A stretch of 64,000 nucleotides of DNA from Gillisella vitis (GCA_009744235.1 WPHV01000002.1:62001-126000), one strand, 5' to 3'; numbered from the stretch's first letter, positions 1 through 9,030 are shown. Numbers and translations: made by a program. The notes: generated by a model from the sequence alone, not told the origin.

Positions 1-138
1 TTGGCGGAACATGGTCTGGATCGCCATTGGCGCAATGCGCGGGTGCATACCTTGCATGATCCGGTGCGCTGGAAATTCTACCATGTCGGCAATTATTACC
101 TGAATGGCGAGCATCCACCGCGCCATGCGTGGAACTGA
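1..138 (+). CDS. SfnB-like acyl-CoA dehydrogenase family protein, C-terminal fragment (cut by window edge)
   Basis: The reading frame is open from base 1 to a TGA at 136-138 and encodes the last 45 residues of a larger protein. The tail (RNARVHTLHDPVRWKFYHVG, then PPRH) is nearly the same as the C-terminus of the next gene (RNARTHSLHDPVRWKYHHIG, then PPRH). It is therefore the end of a tandem paralogue of the SfnB-like flavoprotein. The next gene begins only 9 bases later, so the two probably share a transcript. The rest of the gene lies outside the window. SfnB-family proteins are acyl-CoA dehydrogenase-fold flavoenzymes tied to use of sulfones and other organosulfur compounds. Confidence 0.85.
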   Translation: MAEHGLDRHWRNARVHTLHDPVRWKFYHVGNYYLNGEHPPRHAWN

Positions 139-147
139 GGCAGAGCA

Positions 148-1410
148 ATGAGCACCACAGATCGTACACTCCACCGTCAGGCGGCTCTCACGGCTGGCCG
201 CCCAGCGCCCCATATTCCGCCACGGCGTATCAAGGCGCATGTGATCAAGGATGATACTGAAGCCATTGCAATTGCCAAGGAATTGGCCCGTGACTTTGCC
301 GTGGGTGCAGCAGAGCGTGATCGGCAGCGGCGTTTGCCAGTGGCAGAGATTGAACGCTTTTCGCAAAGCGGCCTTTGGGCCATTACCGTGCCAAAGGCCT
401 ATGGTGGCGCTGGCGTCTCGGCGGTGACGCTGGCGGAGGTGACGGCGATCATCTCGGCAGCAGATTCCTCCATTGGGCAAATTCCGCAAAACCATTTCTT
501 TATGCTGGAAGCGCTGCGGCTATCGGGCTCTGATGAGCAGAAGGCGCATTATTTTCAGCGGGTTCTTGATGGAGATCGGCTGGGCAATGCCTTTACCGAA
601 ATCGGCACCAAAACCCCGGTGGATTACAAGACCCATTTTGCCGAACGTGATGGCAAGCTGCTGTTAAACGGACAGAAATTCTACGCCACCGGATCGCTGT
701 TTGCTCATATCATTGTGGCCGTTGCCAAAGGTCCGAATGGACGTGTGCATCTGGTGTTTATTGATCGCGCCACGCCCGGCCTTGACCTGGTGGATGACTG
801 GACCTCCTTTGGTCAGCGCTCCACCGGCAGCGGCACCGTGACATTTGACGATGTCGAGATCACGCCTTTTCAGGTGGTGGATCATGATGAGTTGTTTGAT
901 AAGCCAACACCAATGGGGCCTTTTGCCCAGATCATCCATTCGGCGGTGCAAGTGGGTATTGCGCGGGGTGCCTTGGCCGAAACCATTTCCTATGTCCGCG
1001 CCCATGCAAGGCCATTTTTCGAGCTAACCATTGAGCATGGCTATGAAGACCCGCACACCATCCATGCCGTGGGTGATGTTTCAATCCGCGTCCATGCCGC
1101 CGATGCGCTTCTAGCGCGGGCGGGGCGCATTCTGGATATTGCCACCGCCAATCCCACCGCGCAAACTGTGGCAGAAGCCTCTATCGCCGTTGCGGAAGTG
1201 AAAGCATTGGGAACCGAAGTGGCGCAATTGGCCGCTACCAAGCTGATTGAGCTAGGCGGTGCGCGCTCCACTTTGGAGGCTTATGGGCTGGATCGCTACT
1301 GGCGCAATGCCCGCACCCACTCGCTGCACGATCCGGTGCGTTGGAAATATCACCATATCGGCAATTTCTATCTGAATGATCAGCTGCCCCCACGCCACGG
1401 GGCCATCTGA
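148..1410 (+). CDS. SfnB-like sulfur-acquisition oxidoreductase (acyl-CoA dehydrogenase family)
   Basis: A 420-residue protein with the acyl-CoA dehydrogenase layout: a helical N-terminal domain (about 30-150), a middle beta domain (about 150-260) and a C-terminal helical domain (260-400). The region around YGGAGVSAVTLAEV and the C-terminal segment RNARTHSLHDPVRWKYHHIG are typical of the SfnB/DszC-like branch, which uses reduced flavin to oxygenate or desulfurise organosulfur compounds rather than acyl-CoA. It has no Cys and only two internal Met. It follows a near-identical paralogue by 9 bases and ends in a strong terminator hairpin. The exact substrate cannot be read from the sequence. Confidence 0.85.
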   Translation: MSTTDRTLHRQAALTAGRPAPHIPPRRIKAHVIKDDTEAIAIAKELARDFAVGAAERDRQRRLPVAEIERFSQSGLWAITVPKAYGGAGVSAVTLAEVTAIISAADSSIGQIPQNHFFMLEALRLSGSDEQKAHYFQRVLDGDRLGNAFTEIGTKTPVDYKTHFAERDGKLLLNGQKFYATGSLFAHIIVAVAKGPNGRVHLVFIDRATPGLDLVDDWTSFGQRSTGSGTVTFDDVEITPFQVVDHDELFDKPTPMGPFAQIIHSAVQVGIARGALAETISYVRAHARPFFELTIEHGYEDPHTIHAVGDVSIRVHAADALLARAGRILDIATANPTAQTVAEASIAVAEVKALGTEVAQLAATKLIELGGARSTLEAYGLDRYWRNARTHSLHDPVRWKYHHIGNFYLNDQLPPRHGAI

Positions 1411-1428
1411 CGTTCAGATTTTCTATCC

Positions 1429-1454
1429 GCCGGGTGCATACCTCTGCACCCGGC
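1429..1454 (+). terminator. Rho-independent terminator after the SfnB-like pair
   Basis: A 10-bp perfect stem (GCCGGGTGCA pairing with TGCACCCGGC) with a 6-base loop is followed directly by a CTTTTCTT tract. It sits 19 bases after the stop of the SfnB-like gene, so it should separate that unit from the aldo/keto reductase. Confidence 0.75.
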
Positions 1455-1481
1455 CTTTTCTTGACCATAGGAAACCATAAA

Positions 1482-2525
1482 ATGACCTATCAGCCTGATC
1501 CCAAGCGCTATGATAACGCCCATTTTCGCCGTACAGGCCGAAGTGGTCTGAAACTGCCAGCACTTTCCTTTGGCCTCTGGCATAATTTTGGCGATACCAC
1601 GCCGGTTGAAACCCAGCGCTCAATCATTTTCAAGGCGTTTGATCTGGGCATTACCCATTTCGATCTCGCCAACAATTACGGCCCACCAGCGGGCAGCGCT
1701 GAAATCAACTTTGGCCGCATCCTGCGCGAGGATTTTGCAGGCTTGCGTGATGAGTTGATCATTTCCACCAAGGCAGGTTGGGATATGTGGCCGGGGCCAT
1801 ACGGTCGCGGCGGCGGCTCAAAAAAGGCACTGCTCTCCAGCCTTGATCAGAGCCTGACGCGGCTGGGTGTCGATTATGTCGATATCTTCTATTCGCACCG
1901 CTATGATGCAGAGACGCCCTTGGAAGAAACCGCCGATGCATTGGCGCAGGCTGTGCGGCAGGGCAAGGCGCTCTATGTTGGCATCTCATCCTATTCTGGC
2001 ACCAAAACCCGCGAGATTGCAGCGCTTTTGAAAGAGCGGCAGGTGCCACTGTTGATCAATCAGCCTGCCTATAACCTGTTCAATCGCTGGATTGAAAAAG
2101 ACCTGATTGATGCCGCCGATGAAGTCGGCGCGGGCATCATTGCATTTACGCCACTGGCCCAAGGACTGCTGACCAATAAATACCTCAACGGCATTCCAGA
2201 AGACGCCCGCGTCAACCGGCCCGGCGGTGATTTCCTGCGGCCAGAGCATTTGAAGGAAGAAAACATTGTGCGCGCCCGCGCCTTGAATGAAATTGCCGCC
2301 CGCCGTGGCCAATCTCTGGCCCAGTTGGCCATTGCATGGGTGCTGCGTGATCCGCGCGTGACCTCGGCGCTGATTGGTGCCAGTTCTGCCCGGCAGATTC
2401 AGGAAAATGTTGATGCGTTGAACAATCTCTCCTTCACAGCCGAAGAGTTGGCGGAGATTGATCGCTACGCAGTCGAAGGTGGCATCAACCTTTGGGAAAA
2501 GCCTTCACACGATCAAGTGGTGTAA
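1482..2525 (+). CDS. Aldo/keto reductase, YghZ (L-glyceraldehyde-3-phosphate reductase)-like
   Basis: The ATG at 1482 gives 347 residues; an upstream in-frame ATG at 1434 lies inside the terminator hairpin and is unlikely. The catalytic tetrad of the aldo/keto reductase family is visible as D61, Y66 (FDLANNYG), K97 (ISTKAGW) and H139 (FYSHRYD), and the C-terminal NADPH-binding segment (ALIGASSARQIQENV) is present. The N-terminus (YDNAHFRRTGRSGLKLPALS) and WDMWPGPYG are characteristic of the YghZ/Kvbeta-like branch, which reduces aldehydes and ketones with NADPH. It has no Cys and one internal Met. Its role here is probably clearing an aldehyde released by an oxygenase, but that is inference. 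Confidence 0.85.
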   Translation: MTYQPDPKRYDNAHFRRTGRSGLKLPALSFGLWHNFGDTTPVETQRSIIFKAFDLGITHFDLANNYGPPAGSAEINFGRILREDFAGLRDELIISTKAGWDMWPGPYGRGGGSKKALLSSLDQSLTRLGVDYVDIFYSHRYDAETPLEETADALAQAVRQGKALYVGISSYSGTKTREIAALLKERQVPLLINQPAYNLFNRWIEKDLIDAADEVGAGIIAFTPLAQGLLTNKYLNGIPEDARVNRPGGDFLRPEHLKEENIVRARALNEIAARRGQSLAQLAIAWVLRDPRVTSALIGASSARQIQENVDALNNLSFTAEELAEIDRYAVEGGINLWEKPSHDQVV

Positions 2526-2558
2526 GGGAAGATCGGGCCAATCGTCATACTCAACGTC

Positions 2559-2581
2559 ACCCTCGGGCCTGTCCCGAGGGT
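2559..2581. repeat. Intergenic palindrome (9-bp stem)
   Basis: ACCCTCGGG pairs perfectly with CCCGAGGGT across a 5-base loop, between two convergent genes. The motif is like short GC-rich palindromes seen between genes in many alphaproteobacteria. It may act as a bidirectional terminator, but there is no clear T-tract. Confidence 0.55.
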
Positions 2582-2633
2582 CTGCTCCCTGCGATTATGT
2601 CACTGATCTTGATTGCTAAATTGAATGTGGCAG

Positions 2634-2656
2634 ATGCTCGGCACAGGGCCGAGCAT
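2634..2656. repeat. Second intergenic palindrome (8-bp stem)
   Basis: ATGCTCGG pairs with CCGAGCAT across a 7-base loop, 52 bases after the first palindrome and inside the same convergent gap. The two hairpins may be halves of one rhizobial mosaic repeat. Confidence 0.5.
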
Positions 2657-2699
2657 GACGTCGAGGATGGATTAGGGTGTCATCAATCCGCACATTTTG

Positions 2700-3947
2700 T
2701 CACCCGCCATATTCAATAATCTCCAGCCCCGCATTGTAATCCGTCGCATAAATCAGCCCATTGGCATCGACAAACACATCCGCTGATTGGATGACCTTTG
2801 GGCGACCGGGTCTGCGGTCGGTCATCGCTGTTGGTGCAGCCGGCACCAGAGCGCCAGTTTCAACCGGATGATAAGGATCGGAAATATCAAAGGCGCGGAT
2901 ACCCGCATTTTGCCAGGTGGCGAAAATCAGCGTGTCTGACACAAACGAGCCGGGGCGGTTTTCATGCAGGTTATGGGGGCCGAAATGGCCGCCTTTCTGG
3001 GTGTAATCGATCTCGTCAGGATTCGGGAAGGTGGAGATGCTGATAGGGTTCTCCGGCACGCGGATATCAAACACCCAAGTATGCTTGCGGCCATCTTCCT
3101 CATTGTCCAACACCGCCTCATCGGCCACCACCAGCAGACCACGCCCCGGCAGAGGAAGCGGAGAGTGCGTGCCGCCGCCATAGGGTGGTGACCAATTGTG
3201 GTGCTTGATCAGTTTCGGCGCTGCGTGGTCCTTGATGTCGAGAAGTGTCAGCCCACCATCGCGCCAGCAGGCATAGGCCGTGTCGCCATGCACCAGTGCG
3301 TGGTGGAGGGCATAACGCTTGCCATCTGCCCATGTGCGGCTTTCGCCTGCCGCCGTGTTCATGCCCGGCAGCCACCAGCGGCCAACCAGTTCTGGCTTGG
3401 TGGGGTCGGCCATGTCGATGGTCACGAAAATATAATCGGAAAAGCCATCCAGCAAGGCCGATGCATAGGCATAGCGCCCGCCAACATACCAGAGCCGGTG
3501 AAAGCCCACACCTTCCACATCCAATTGCCCGATCTTGCGCGGGGCGGCTGGCGTGGAAATGTCATAGACCGTCATGCCCGCCGTCCACGCCCGTTCACGC
3601 TTGCTGGCCGCCACGGCTTCTCCGACCGATTGGGTATAATAAGCCTTCTCGTCGGTAAAACTTTCCACATCGGCAAACAGATCAAGCGCGTTGATCACCA
3701 ACAGCAGATCACCATGGGTTTGCAGATGGATGTTCCATGTGTTGGCGGGGGCCTGCACATAGTTCACGGTTTTCGGATGTTTCGGATCACGCACATCGAT
3801 GATGGAGAAGCCCTGCGACCACGGATGCGCCACATAGGCATGGCCGTGATGCACCATCAATTGCAGCCCGTCACCGCGCCCGCCAATATCACTATGGCCG
3901 ATCAGTTTCATGTTGCGGGCAAAGTCTGGCTTTGGCAGGTCTGTCAT
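2700..3947 (-). CDS. LVIVD-repeat beta-propeller protein
   Basis: Starting at the ATG at 3947 gives 415 residues and leaves a 25-base gap from the upstream binding-protein gene. The longer frame to 4013 would overlap that gene. The protein has recurring blade units of the LVIVD type (for example FSIIDVRDPKHPKTV, MTVYDISTPAAPRKI, LTLLDIKDHAAPKLI, IRAFDISDPYHPVET), so it should fold as a beta-propeller. No signal peptide is obvious. Function is unknown. It is probably the last gene of the ribose-type ABC transporter operon, suggesting a role with that imported substrate. Confidence 0.75.
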   Translation of the reverse strand: MTDLPKPDFARNMKLIGHSDIGGRGDGLQLMVHHGHAYVAHPWSQGFSIIDVRDPKHPKTVNYVQAPANTWNIHLQTHGDLLLVINALDLFADVESFTDEKAYYTQSVGEAVAASKRERAWTAGMTVYDISTPAAPRKIGQLDVEGVGFHRLWYVGGRYAYASALLDGFSDYIFVTIDMADPTKPELVGRWWLPGMNTAAGESRTWADGKRYALHHALVHGDTAYACWRDGGLTLLDIKDHAAPKLIKHHNWSPPYGGGTHSPLPLPGRGLLVVADEAVLDNEEDGRKHTWVFDIRVPENPISISTFPNPDEIDYTQKGGHFGPHNLHENRPGSFVSDTLIFATWQNAGIRAFDISDPYHPVETGALVPAAPTAMTDRRPGRPKVIQSADVFVDANGLIYATDYNAGLEIIEYGG

Positions 3948-3972
3948 GGTTTTCAGCTTTCTCTGCCTTCGA

Positions 3973-5016
3973 TTACTTGGCAACCGATGGAATCCACGCA
4001 GCCGTCGCAGCATCGCTCTTCAAAAAGGCCGGGAATTTCTGCTGCAGTTCCTCAATCGAGCCGATCTTGTTGTTCACCAGATCATCGCGAGTAATCAACG
4101 TTGGCTTGAGCAGCACGGAATGGCCAGGGTTTTGTCCAGCAACGGCAAGTGATACAGCGCGCACCGAAACCTCGCCCACTACGGCAGCATTGGTGGCAGC
4201 AGTCGCCACCCACGCGCTGTCTGGCTCAATCATCAGCTGAATATCGGCAGTGGAAATATCCACACCATAGATTTTGACCTTGCTGGACAGGCCAAGCTCA
4301 TCAATCGCCAGCTTTGCGCCTTTGGCGAATTCATCCCATGGGGTGAAAATCACCGAAATATCCGGATTGGCGCGCAGCACGGCCTTGGTCTGGTCGGCAA
4401 CGCTGGCCGGAACCGTGTCATTGACCACGCCCCAGACGGCTTTTTCCTTCAGGTTATGTTTTGCAACATAGTCTTTCCACACGGCATAGCGGCGATCCAG
4501 CGGGGCGAAACCGGCCACATAAATCGCACCACCGTTAAAGCCGTCGCCCTTGTCCTTAACGGCCTGATCCAGCACCAGCTTGGCCATATCGGCATCGCTT
4601 TGCTCGATTTGCGGAATGTTGGGATTGTCGAGGTTCACATCATAGGCCACCACCTTGATGCCAGCATCCAGCGCCTTTTGCGCCACATCCTGCAACACTT
4701 CCGGGCGGCCATTGTTGATGATGATGCCATCGACCTTCAGGTTGATGGCCTGTTCAATCAGCGCGCGTTCTGCATCATTGTCATTGCGGGCCTGCGAAAC
4801 CGTGAGGTTAATGCCAAGTGCATCGGCCTGCCGCTTGACGCCTGCCTCAAAGGCTTGCAGCCAATCACCACCGCCGAGATAGCTGACAACGGCGATGTTG
4901 ACCGTCTTCTTATCAAACGGTGCGGGCGCGCCCGCAATGCCAGCGGCGGAGGCCGTGGTGGCAAAAATCGATCCGGCCAGAAGAACTGCGCCAAGGGTGC
5001 GAAGAGACTTGATCAT
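3973..5016 (-). CDS. Ribose-type ABC transporter, periplasmic substrate-binding protein (copy 1)
   Basis: The start at 5016 gives a clean signal peptide (MIKSLRTLGAVLLAGSIF, cleavage after ATTASA) and a mature protein beginning AGIAGAPAPFD. The body is a two-lobe periplasmic binding protein of the ribose/LacI superfamily (VNIAVVSYLGGGDWLQAFEAG, IIINNGRPEVLQDVAQKA, VIFTPWDEFAKGAKLA). The total is 347 residues. It has no Cys and only two Met after the signal peptide. It lies 31 bases downstream of the permease and is clearly paralogous to the protein at 7946-8992. The ligand is not known; the surrounding sulfur genes suggest a sulfur-containing solute. Confidence 0.88.
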   Translation of the reverse strand: MIKSLRTLGAVLLAGSIFATTASAAGIAGAPAPFDKKTVNIAVVSYLGGGDWLQAFEAGVKRQADALGINLTVSQARNDNDAERALIEQAINLKVDGIIINNGRPEVLQDVAQKALDAGIKVVAYDVNLDNPNIPQIEQSDADMAKLVLDQAVKDKGDGFNGGAIYVAGFAPLDRRYAVWKDYVAKHNLKEKAVWGVVNDTVPASVADQTKAVLRANPDISVIFTPWDEFAKGAKLAIDELGLSSKVKIYGVDISTADIQLMIEPDSAWVATAATNAAVVGEVSVRAVSLAVAGQNPGHSVLLKPTLITRDDLVNNKIGSIEELQQKFPAFLKSDAATAAWIPSVAK

Positions 5017-5047
5017 GTTGGTTCCATTCAGATGAGAAGGTCGATGT

Positions 5048-6094
5048 TTATGTGCGGGCGCGGCTGACGCCATAGGTGAGGGCAAGGGCACCAACCAGCA
5101 CGAAACCCTTGACGAAATCCTGCGTGTAATAGGGGGCGTTGAGCATGGTCAGGCCATTGAGCAAAATGCCAACAAAGACAGCGCCAATAATGGTGCCCAG
5201 CACATTGGGACGGCGCAGACCCAGCACGGCAAAGCCGATGAGTGAAGCAGCCACCGAGTCCATCAACAGCGAGGCACCGGAGGAGACGTCACCCCTGCCA
5301 ACCCGCGCCGCCACGATAATCCCGCCAAAGGCCGCCAGCGTGCCGGAGAGGACATAGGCAAATGTCTTGATCTTTGCCGTATTGGCTCCGGCCAGACGTG
5401 TTGCCACCTCATTGCCACCAGTGGCAAACAGCAACCGACCAAGACGGGTGCGCTCAGTCAGGATAAACAGCGTCACAGCCACGATGGCCAGCAGAATGAC
5501 CGGGAAGGGGATGACGCCCAACAGGCTGGAGCGCCCGATGGTCAGAAACAGCGGATCATATTTGCCAGTTGCCGTTGTTCCATTGGGCAGAATGAGACCG
5601 ACCGAAATGGAGCGCCCTGCGGTCGGGATCAATTGCAGACCGGACAGCAAAAACATCATCGCCAGCGTGGCGAGAAGATCGGGCACTTTGAGCTTGACGA
5701 TCAAAAAGGCATTGGCAAAGCCAATCAACGCGCCAAAGGCCAGCACCAGCGGCACGGTTTGATAAGCGTTCAGGCCCAGCACAATCATCGCATAGCTGGA
5801 TGCCATCACGCTAGAGGCTGCCACCGCGCCCACCGAGAGATCAAAACCGCCAATTGCGAGTGTCACCGTCACGCCTGCCCCAATGATAGCCACCACGGCA
5901 ACCGCTTGCAAAATGCTCATCAGGTTGTTGATGTTGATAAAGGCAGGCTGGGCAAGGCTGAAGATAACAACCAACCCCGCCAGCAGAATGAAAACAGCAC
6001 CGCGCCGGATTGTTTCCCGCACAAGGCTTGCCACGCTTTGGCGGTCATGCGTCGTTGAGAGCGCATCTTTGGGAATGTCATTCACCGTCGTCAT
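5048..6094 (-). CDS. Ribose-type ABC transporter permease
   Basis: A 348-residue integral membrane protein with about eight to ten hydrophobic helices and the permease signature region of the RbsC/XylH branch (TVTLAIGGFDLSVGAVAASS and ANTAKIKTFAYVLSGTLAA). The cytoplasmic N-terminus runs to about residue 30. Its ATG shares a base with the stop codon of the ATPase gene (TGATG), so the two are translationally coupled. It forms the membrane channel for the importer with the flanking ATPase and binding protein. Confidence 0.9.
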   Translation of the reverse strand: MTTVNDIPKDALSTTHDRQSVASLVRETIRRGAVFILLAGLVVIFSLAQPAFININNLMSILQAVAVVAIIGAGVTVTLAIGGFDLSVGAVAASSVMASSYAMIVLGLNAYQTVPLVLAFGALIGFANAFLIVKLKVPDLLATLAMMFLLSGLQLIPTAGRSISVGLILPNGTTATGKYDPLFLTIGRSSLLGVIPFPVILLAIVAVTLFILTERTRLGRLLFATGGNEVATRLAGANTAKIKTFAYVLSGTLAAFGGIIVAARVGRGDVSSGASLLMDSVAASLIGFAVLGLRRPNVLGTIIGAVFVGILLNGLTMLNAPYYTQDFVKGFVLVGALALTYGVSRART

Positions 6095-7575
6095 CAGGCG
6101 ATTTCCTTGTGGTGATTGACTGATGCAGAAGTTGGCGTCAGCTCAATCAGAGTATGTTGATCAATCAGCAAAATACGGTCGGCCACTTCCTGTGCTTCCT
6201 CGAAATCCGAGGTGGCAATCAGTGTTGCGCGATCTGCGTGGCTGCGAATGGTGGTGATAATGTCTTGCCGGGCACCGACATCGACGCCCTGAAACGGCTC
6301 ATCCAGCAACAGCAAGCGGCTTTGCTCCACTTCCCAGCGGGCAATTACTGTCTTTTGCTGGTTACCGCCCGACAGCGACCAGACGGATGCGTCTGGACTC
6401 GATGCCTTGATGCCGAGCCGGGAAATGGCAGCTTTTGCATGCACGGTCTCCGCATCCGACAACAGAAAACCCGAGGGATACCAGCGTTTCAGATGCGGCA
6501 GGCTGATGGTGGCTGCCACGCTTTCACCCGGCCAATCGGCAGGCATCAAGGCTGAACGGTGACGATCTTCCGCCACAAGCGCCACACCGGCGGCAATGGC
6601 CTCTGCCGGGCTTTTGGGGGCATAGGGTTTGCCATCCAGCGCGGCTTCTCCCGCAGTAAATTGCCCCGCTCCAAACAGTGCAGACAGCAACCTGCTTTTG
6701 CCCGCACCAAGTACACCGGTGATGGCAACCACTTCGCCTTCGCGCACGGTGAGATCAAAGGGTTTGCTGGTGTTCAGCAGACGAATGCCACGCAAATCTA
6801 GCACGGGTTTGCCAAATTCTATGCGCCGATCCGGGCGCGCCGTGTTCAATGCGCGGCCAATCATGGTCTCAAGCGCTGCATCGAAATCAATCGGGCGGCT
6901 GAAGGTGCCGACATTGCGCCCGCCTCGCAGAATAACCACGCGATCAGCAAGGGCGGCCAGATCAGCCGTGCGATGCGAGATATAGAGAATGGCGATGCCA
7001 CGGGCTTTCAAGCCCAGCAGAATGGAATAGAGGCGCTCTGCTTCCTGCGTCGAGAGGCTGGCGGTTGGCTCATCCAAAATCAACAATTCGGCCTTGTTGG
7101 CAAGGGCGCGAGCAATGGCCACCATTTGCCGATCAGCCGCCCCAAGGTCGGCAAAATCCCGATCCAGAGGCAGGTTGAAACCTGCATCACTCAAAATGCG
7201 CGCTGCCTCACGCCGCACGCTTTTGGTTGAGAGAAAAAACGGCTGACGGCCATCGACATAGTGATTGAGCAGCAGCGCATCGGCCACGCTCAAGCCCGGA
7301 ATACCCACCACATCCGTAGACTGGTGAACCGTCACCACACCAAATTTGGCGGCCTCTGCCGGGCTTTGTGGGGCAAAAGGCTGACCCTTTAGTAAAATGA
7401 CGCCGGAATCAGCCGATTGCACACCGGAGAGAATTTTCACCAGCGTGGATTTCCCGGCCCCATTTGCGCCCATCAGGGCAACAATCTCGCCCGGCTCAAT
7501 GACCAGCGATGCGTCGATCAAGGCCTTGGTCGAGCCGAAGGAGCGGGAGATGTCTTTGACGTCAAGAAGGGGCAT
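6094..7575 (-). CDS. Ribose-type ABC transporter, tandem ATP-binding protein (RbsA-like)
   Basis: A 493-residue protein with two fused ABC domains, as in RbsA/XylG. The N-terminal domain has an intact Walker A (GANGAGKST, residues 37-45) and Walker B (LLILDEPTASLS), but a degenerate signature (LGAADRQMVAIARAL). The C-terminal domain has a divergent Walker A (GVLGAGKS) and a good signature (LSGGNQQKTVIARW). This split is usual in the family. It is the first gene of a leftward operon (ATPase, permease, binding protein, LVIVD protein) that starts in the divergent region facing the second binding protein. Confidence 0.92.
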   Translation of the reverse strand: MPLLDVKDISRSFGSTKALIDASLVIEPGEIVALMGANGAGKSTLVKILSGVQSADSGVILLKGQPFAPQSPAEAAKFGVVTVHQSTDVVGIPGLSVADALLLNHYVDGRQPFFLSTKSVRREAARILSDAGFNLPLDRDFADLGAADRQMVAIARALANKAELLILDEPTASLSTQEAERLYSILLGLKARGIAILYISHRTADLAALADRVVILRGGRNVGTFSRPIDFDAALETMIGRALNTARPDRRIEFGKPVLDLRGIRLLNTSKPFDLTVREGEVVAITGVLGAGKSRLLSALFGAGQFTAGEAALDGKPYAPKSPAEAIAAGVALVAEDRHRSALMPADWPGESVAATISLPHLKRWYPSGFLLSDAETVHAKAAISRLGIKASSPDASVWSLSGGNQQKTVIARWEVEQSRLLLLDEPFQGVDVGARQDIITTIRSHADRATLIATSDFEEAQEVADRILLIDQHTLIELTPTSASVNHHKEIA

Positions 7576-7945
7576 TGCGGGCTCACCAATTGTGTTGATC
7601 AGGTGATAAACCCTTGGTGACCGCCAGCAAGAATGGCAGTTTCAAACATCATTTAATATATAGAATAAATTTGCATAACAGGTGGATTGAACGATGCCTG
7701 CTGTGGTGTGCCGATCATTATACTGTCGCATAGCGCGATCGGAACTGGCATTTATCAACAATTGCTGGATTAGCCATCATCACAAACTCCCCGGATAAAA
7801 TAACCGGAGAATGCGGTGTAAAGGGCAAAGAAATCTATTCTTGACTGAAATTTCACATATCAAAAATCTATAAATACGGTAGATTCTATTGATAATTATC
7901 CCTATGTGGCCCGCTTTGTGGCCTTTGTTCAACATGGGGAATCCG
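7576..7945. other. Divergent intergenic region between the two halves of a ribose-type transporter locus
   Basis: 370 bases without a credible gene. It is AT-rich compared with the flanking genes and must hold promoters for the leftward ATPase operon and the rightward binding protein. The one clear signal is the inverted repeat at 7865-7885. No confident -35/-10 pair could be assigned. Confidence 0.6.
7865..7885. promoter_or_regulatory. 21-bp inverted repeat AATCTA-N9-TAGATT, candidate operator (copy 1)
   Basis: The arms AATCTA (7865-7870) and TAGATT (7880-7885) are perfectly complementary and separated by nine bases. The site lies 60 bases upstream of the binding-protein ATG at 7946 and 290 bases upstream of the divergent ATPase gene. 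The same arms and spacing recur at 30803-30823. The layout contains the T-N11-A geometry of LysR-type regulator boxes; the identity of the regulator is inference. Confidence 0.55.
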
Positions 7946-8992
7946 ATGACATCGATCTTGCGCCTTCTGGCATTCACCGCTCTTACACCTTTGGTTTTAA
8001 CGCACTCGACTGTTGCCGCTGGCATTGCAGGTGCACCTGCGCCGTTTGACCAAGGCGGCGTCAAGCTGGCGCTGATCAGCTATATCTCGGCTGGCGATTT
8101 CTTTCAGGCCTATCAAGCGGGCGCACAGGCGCAGGCCAAGGCGCTGGGGGTTGATCTGCGGATTTTCCCCGGTCGTCAGGATGCTGCCGAGCAGCGGGAA
8201 CAGATTTTGCAGGCGATTAATCTCGGCGTGAAAGCCATTGTCATTGACCACGGCCTGCCGGAATCGCTCAGCGATGTCGTCCAGCAAGCGCTCGACAAGG
8301 GCATCAAGGTCGTGGCTTTCGATGTGAACTTGAACAACCCGAAAATTCCGCAGGTTGAGCAATCTGATCATAAGCTGGCCGAACTGGCGCTGGATCAAGC
8401 CATCAAGGACAATGGCAAGAGTTTCAAAGCCGGATATGCCTATGTGGCTGGTTTTGCGCCCTTGGATCGTCGCAACGAGATCTGGGACAAGGTGAAGGCT
8501 GCCAATAGCGGGATTGTTGAAAAAGCGCGTTTCGGCACGGTCAGCGACACCACAGCCACCTCCACCGCCGATCAGGCCAAAGCGGTGTTTCGTGCCAACC
8601 CGGATATTTCCGTGGTGTTTGCGCCCTATGATGAATTCGCCCGTGGCGTCAAACTCGCTGCCGCCGATCTGGGCATCAGCGCCAAGCTGAAAATCTATTC
8701 GGCGGATATTTCCACCGCTGACATTCAGGAAATTGTTGAGGATGGCAGCCCGTGGGTGGCAACCGCTGCCACCAATCCGGCAGTCGTGGGTGCCGTTTCC
8801 ATCCGCGCTGCCGCCTTGCAGATTGCCGGCGAAACGGTGCCGCATCAGATTATTGTCGATCCGGTTCTGGTGACGCAAAAGCAATTGCGGGATGCCAACG
8901 TCAAGACCATCGAAGATTTGGCCAAGAAAATTCCAAGCTTCTCGACAAGCTCTGCTGTCACGGCAAACTGGATTCCGTCTGCTGCTTTTTGA
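7946..8992 (+). CDS. Ribose-type ABC transporter, periplasmic substrate-binding protein (copy 2, sulfur-free)
   Basis: The ATG at 7946 is preceded by GGGGA at good spacing and opens a signal peptide (MTSILRLLAFTALTPLVL, then THSTVA). The mature N-terminus AGIAGAPAPFD is the same as that of copy 1 at 3973-5016, and the two align throughout (DVNLNNPKIPQVEQSD, YVAGFAPLDRR, ISTADIQ, WVATAATN). It is 348 residues long, and the mature protein has no Cys and no Met at all. It is monocistronic, divergent from the transporter genes, and ends in a strong terminator. It probably feeds the same permease with a related ligand. Confidence 0.88.
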   Translation: MTSILRLLAFTALTPLVLTHSTVAAGIAGAPAPFDQGGVKLALISYISAGDFFQAYQAGAQAQAKALGVDLRIFPGRQDAAEQREQILQAINLGVKAIVIDHGLPESLSDVVQQALDKGIKVVAFDVNLNNPKIPQVEQSDHKLAELALDQAIKDNGKSFKAGYAYVAGFAPLDRRNEIWDKVKAANSGIVEKARFGTVSDTTATSTADQAKAVFRANPDISVVFAPYDEFARGVKLAAADLGISAKLKIYSADISTADIQEIVEDGSPWVATAATNPAVVGAVSIRAAALQIAGETVPHQIIVDPVLVTQKQLRDANVKTIEDLAKKIPSFSTSSAVTANWIPSAAF

Positions 8993-9030
8993 GCACCTCC
9001 CTCCCAAGCAGGCTCTGCGCAGACAAAAAC

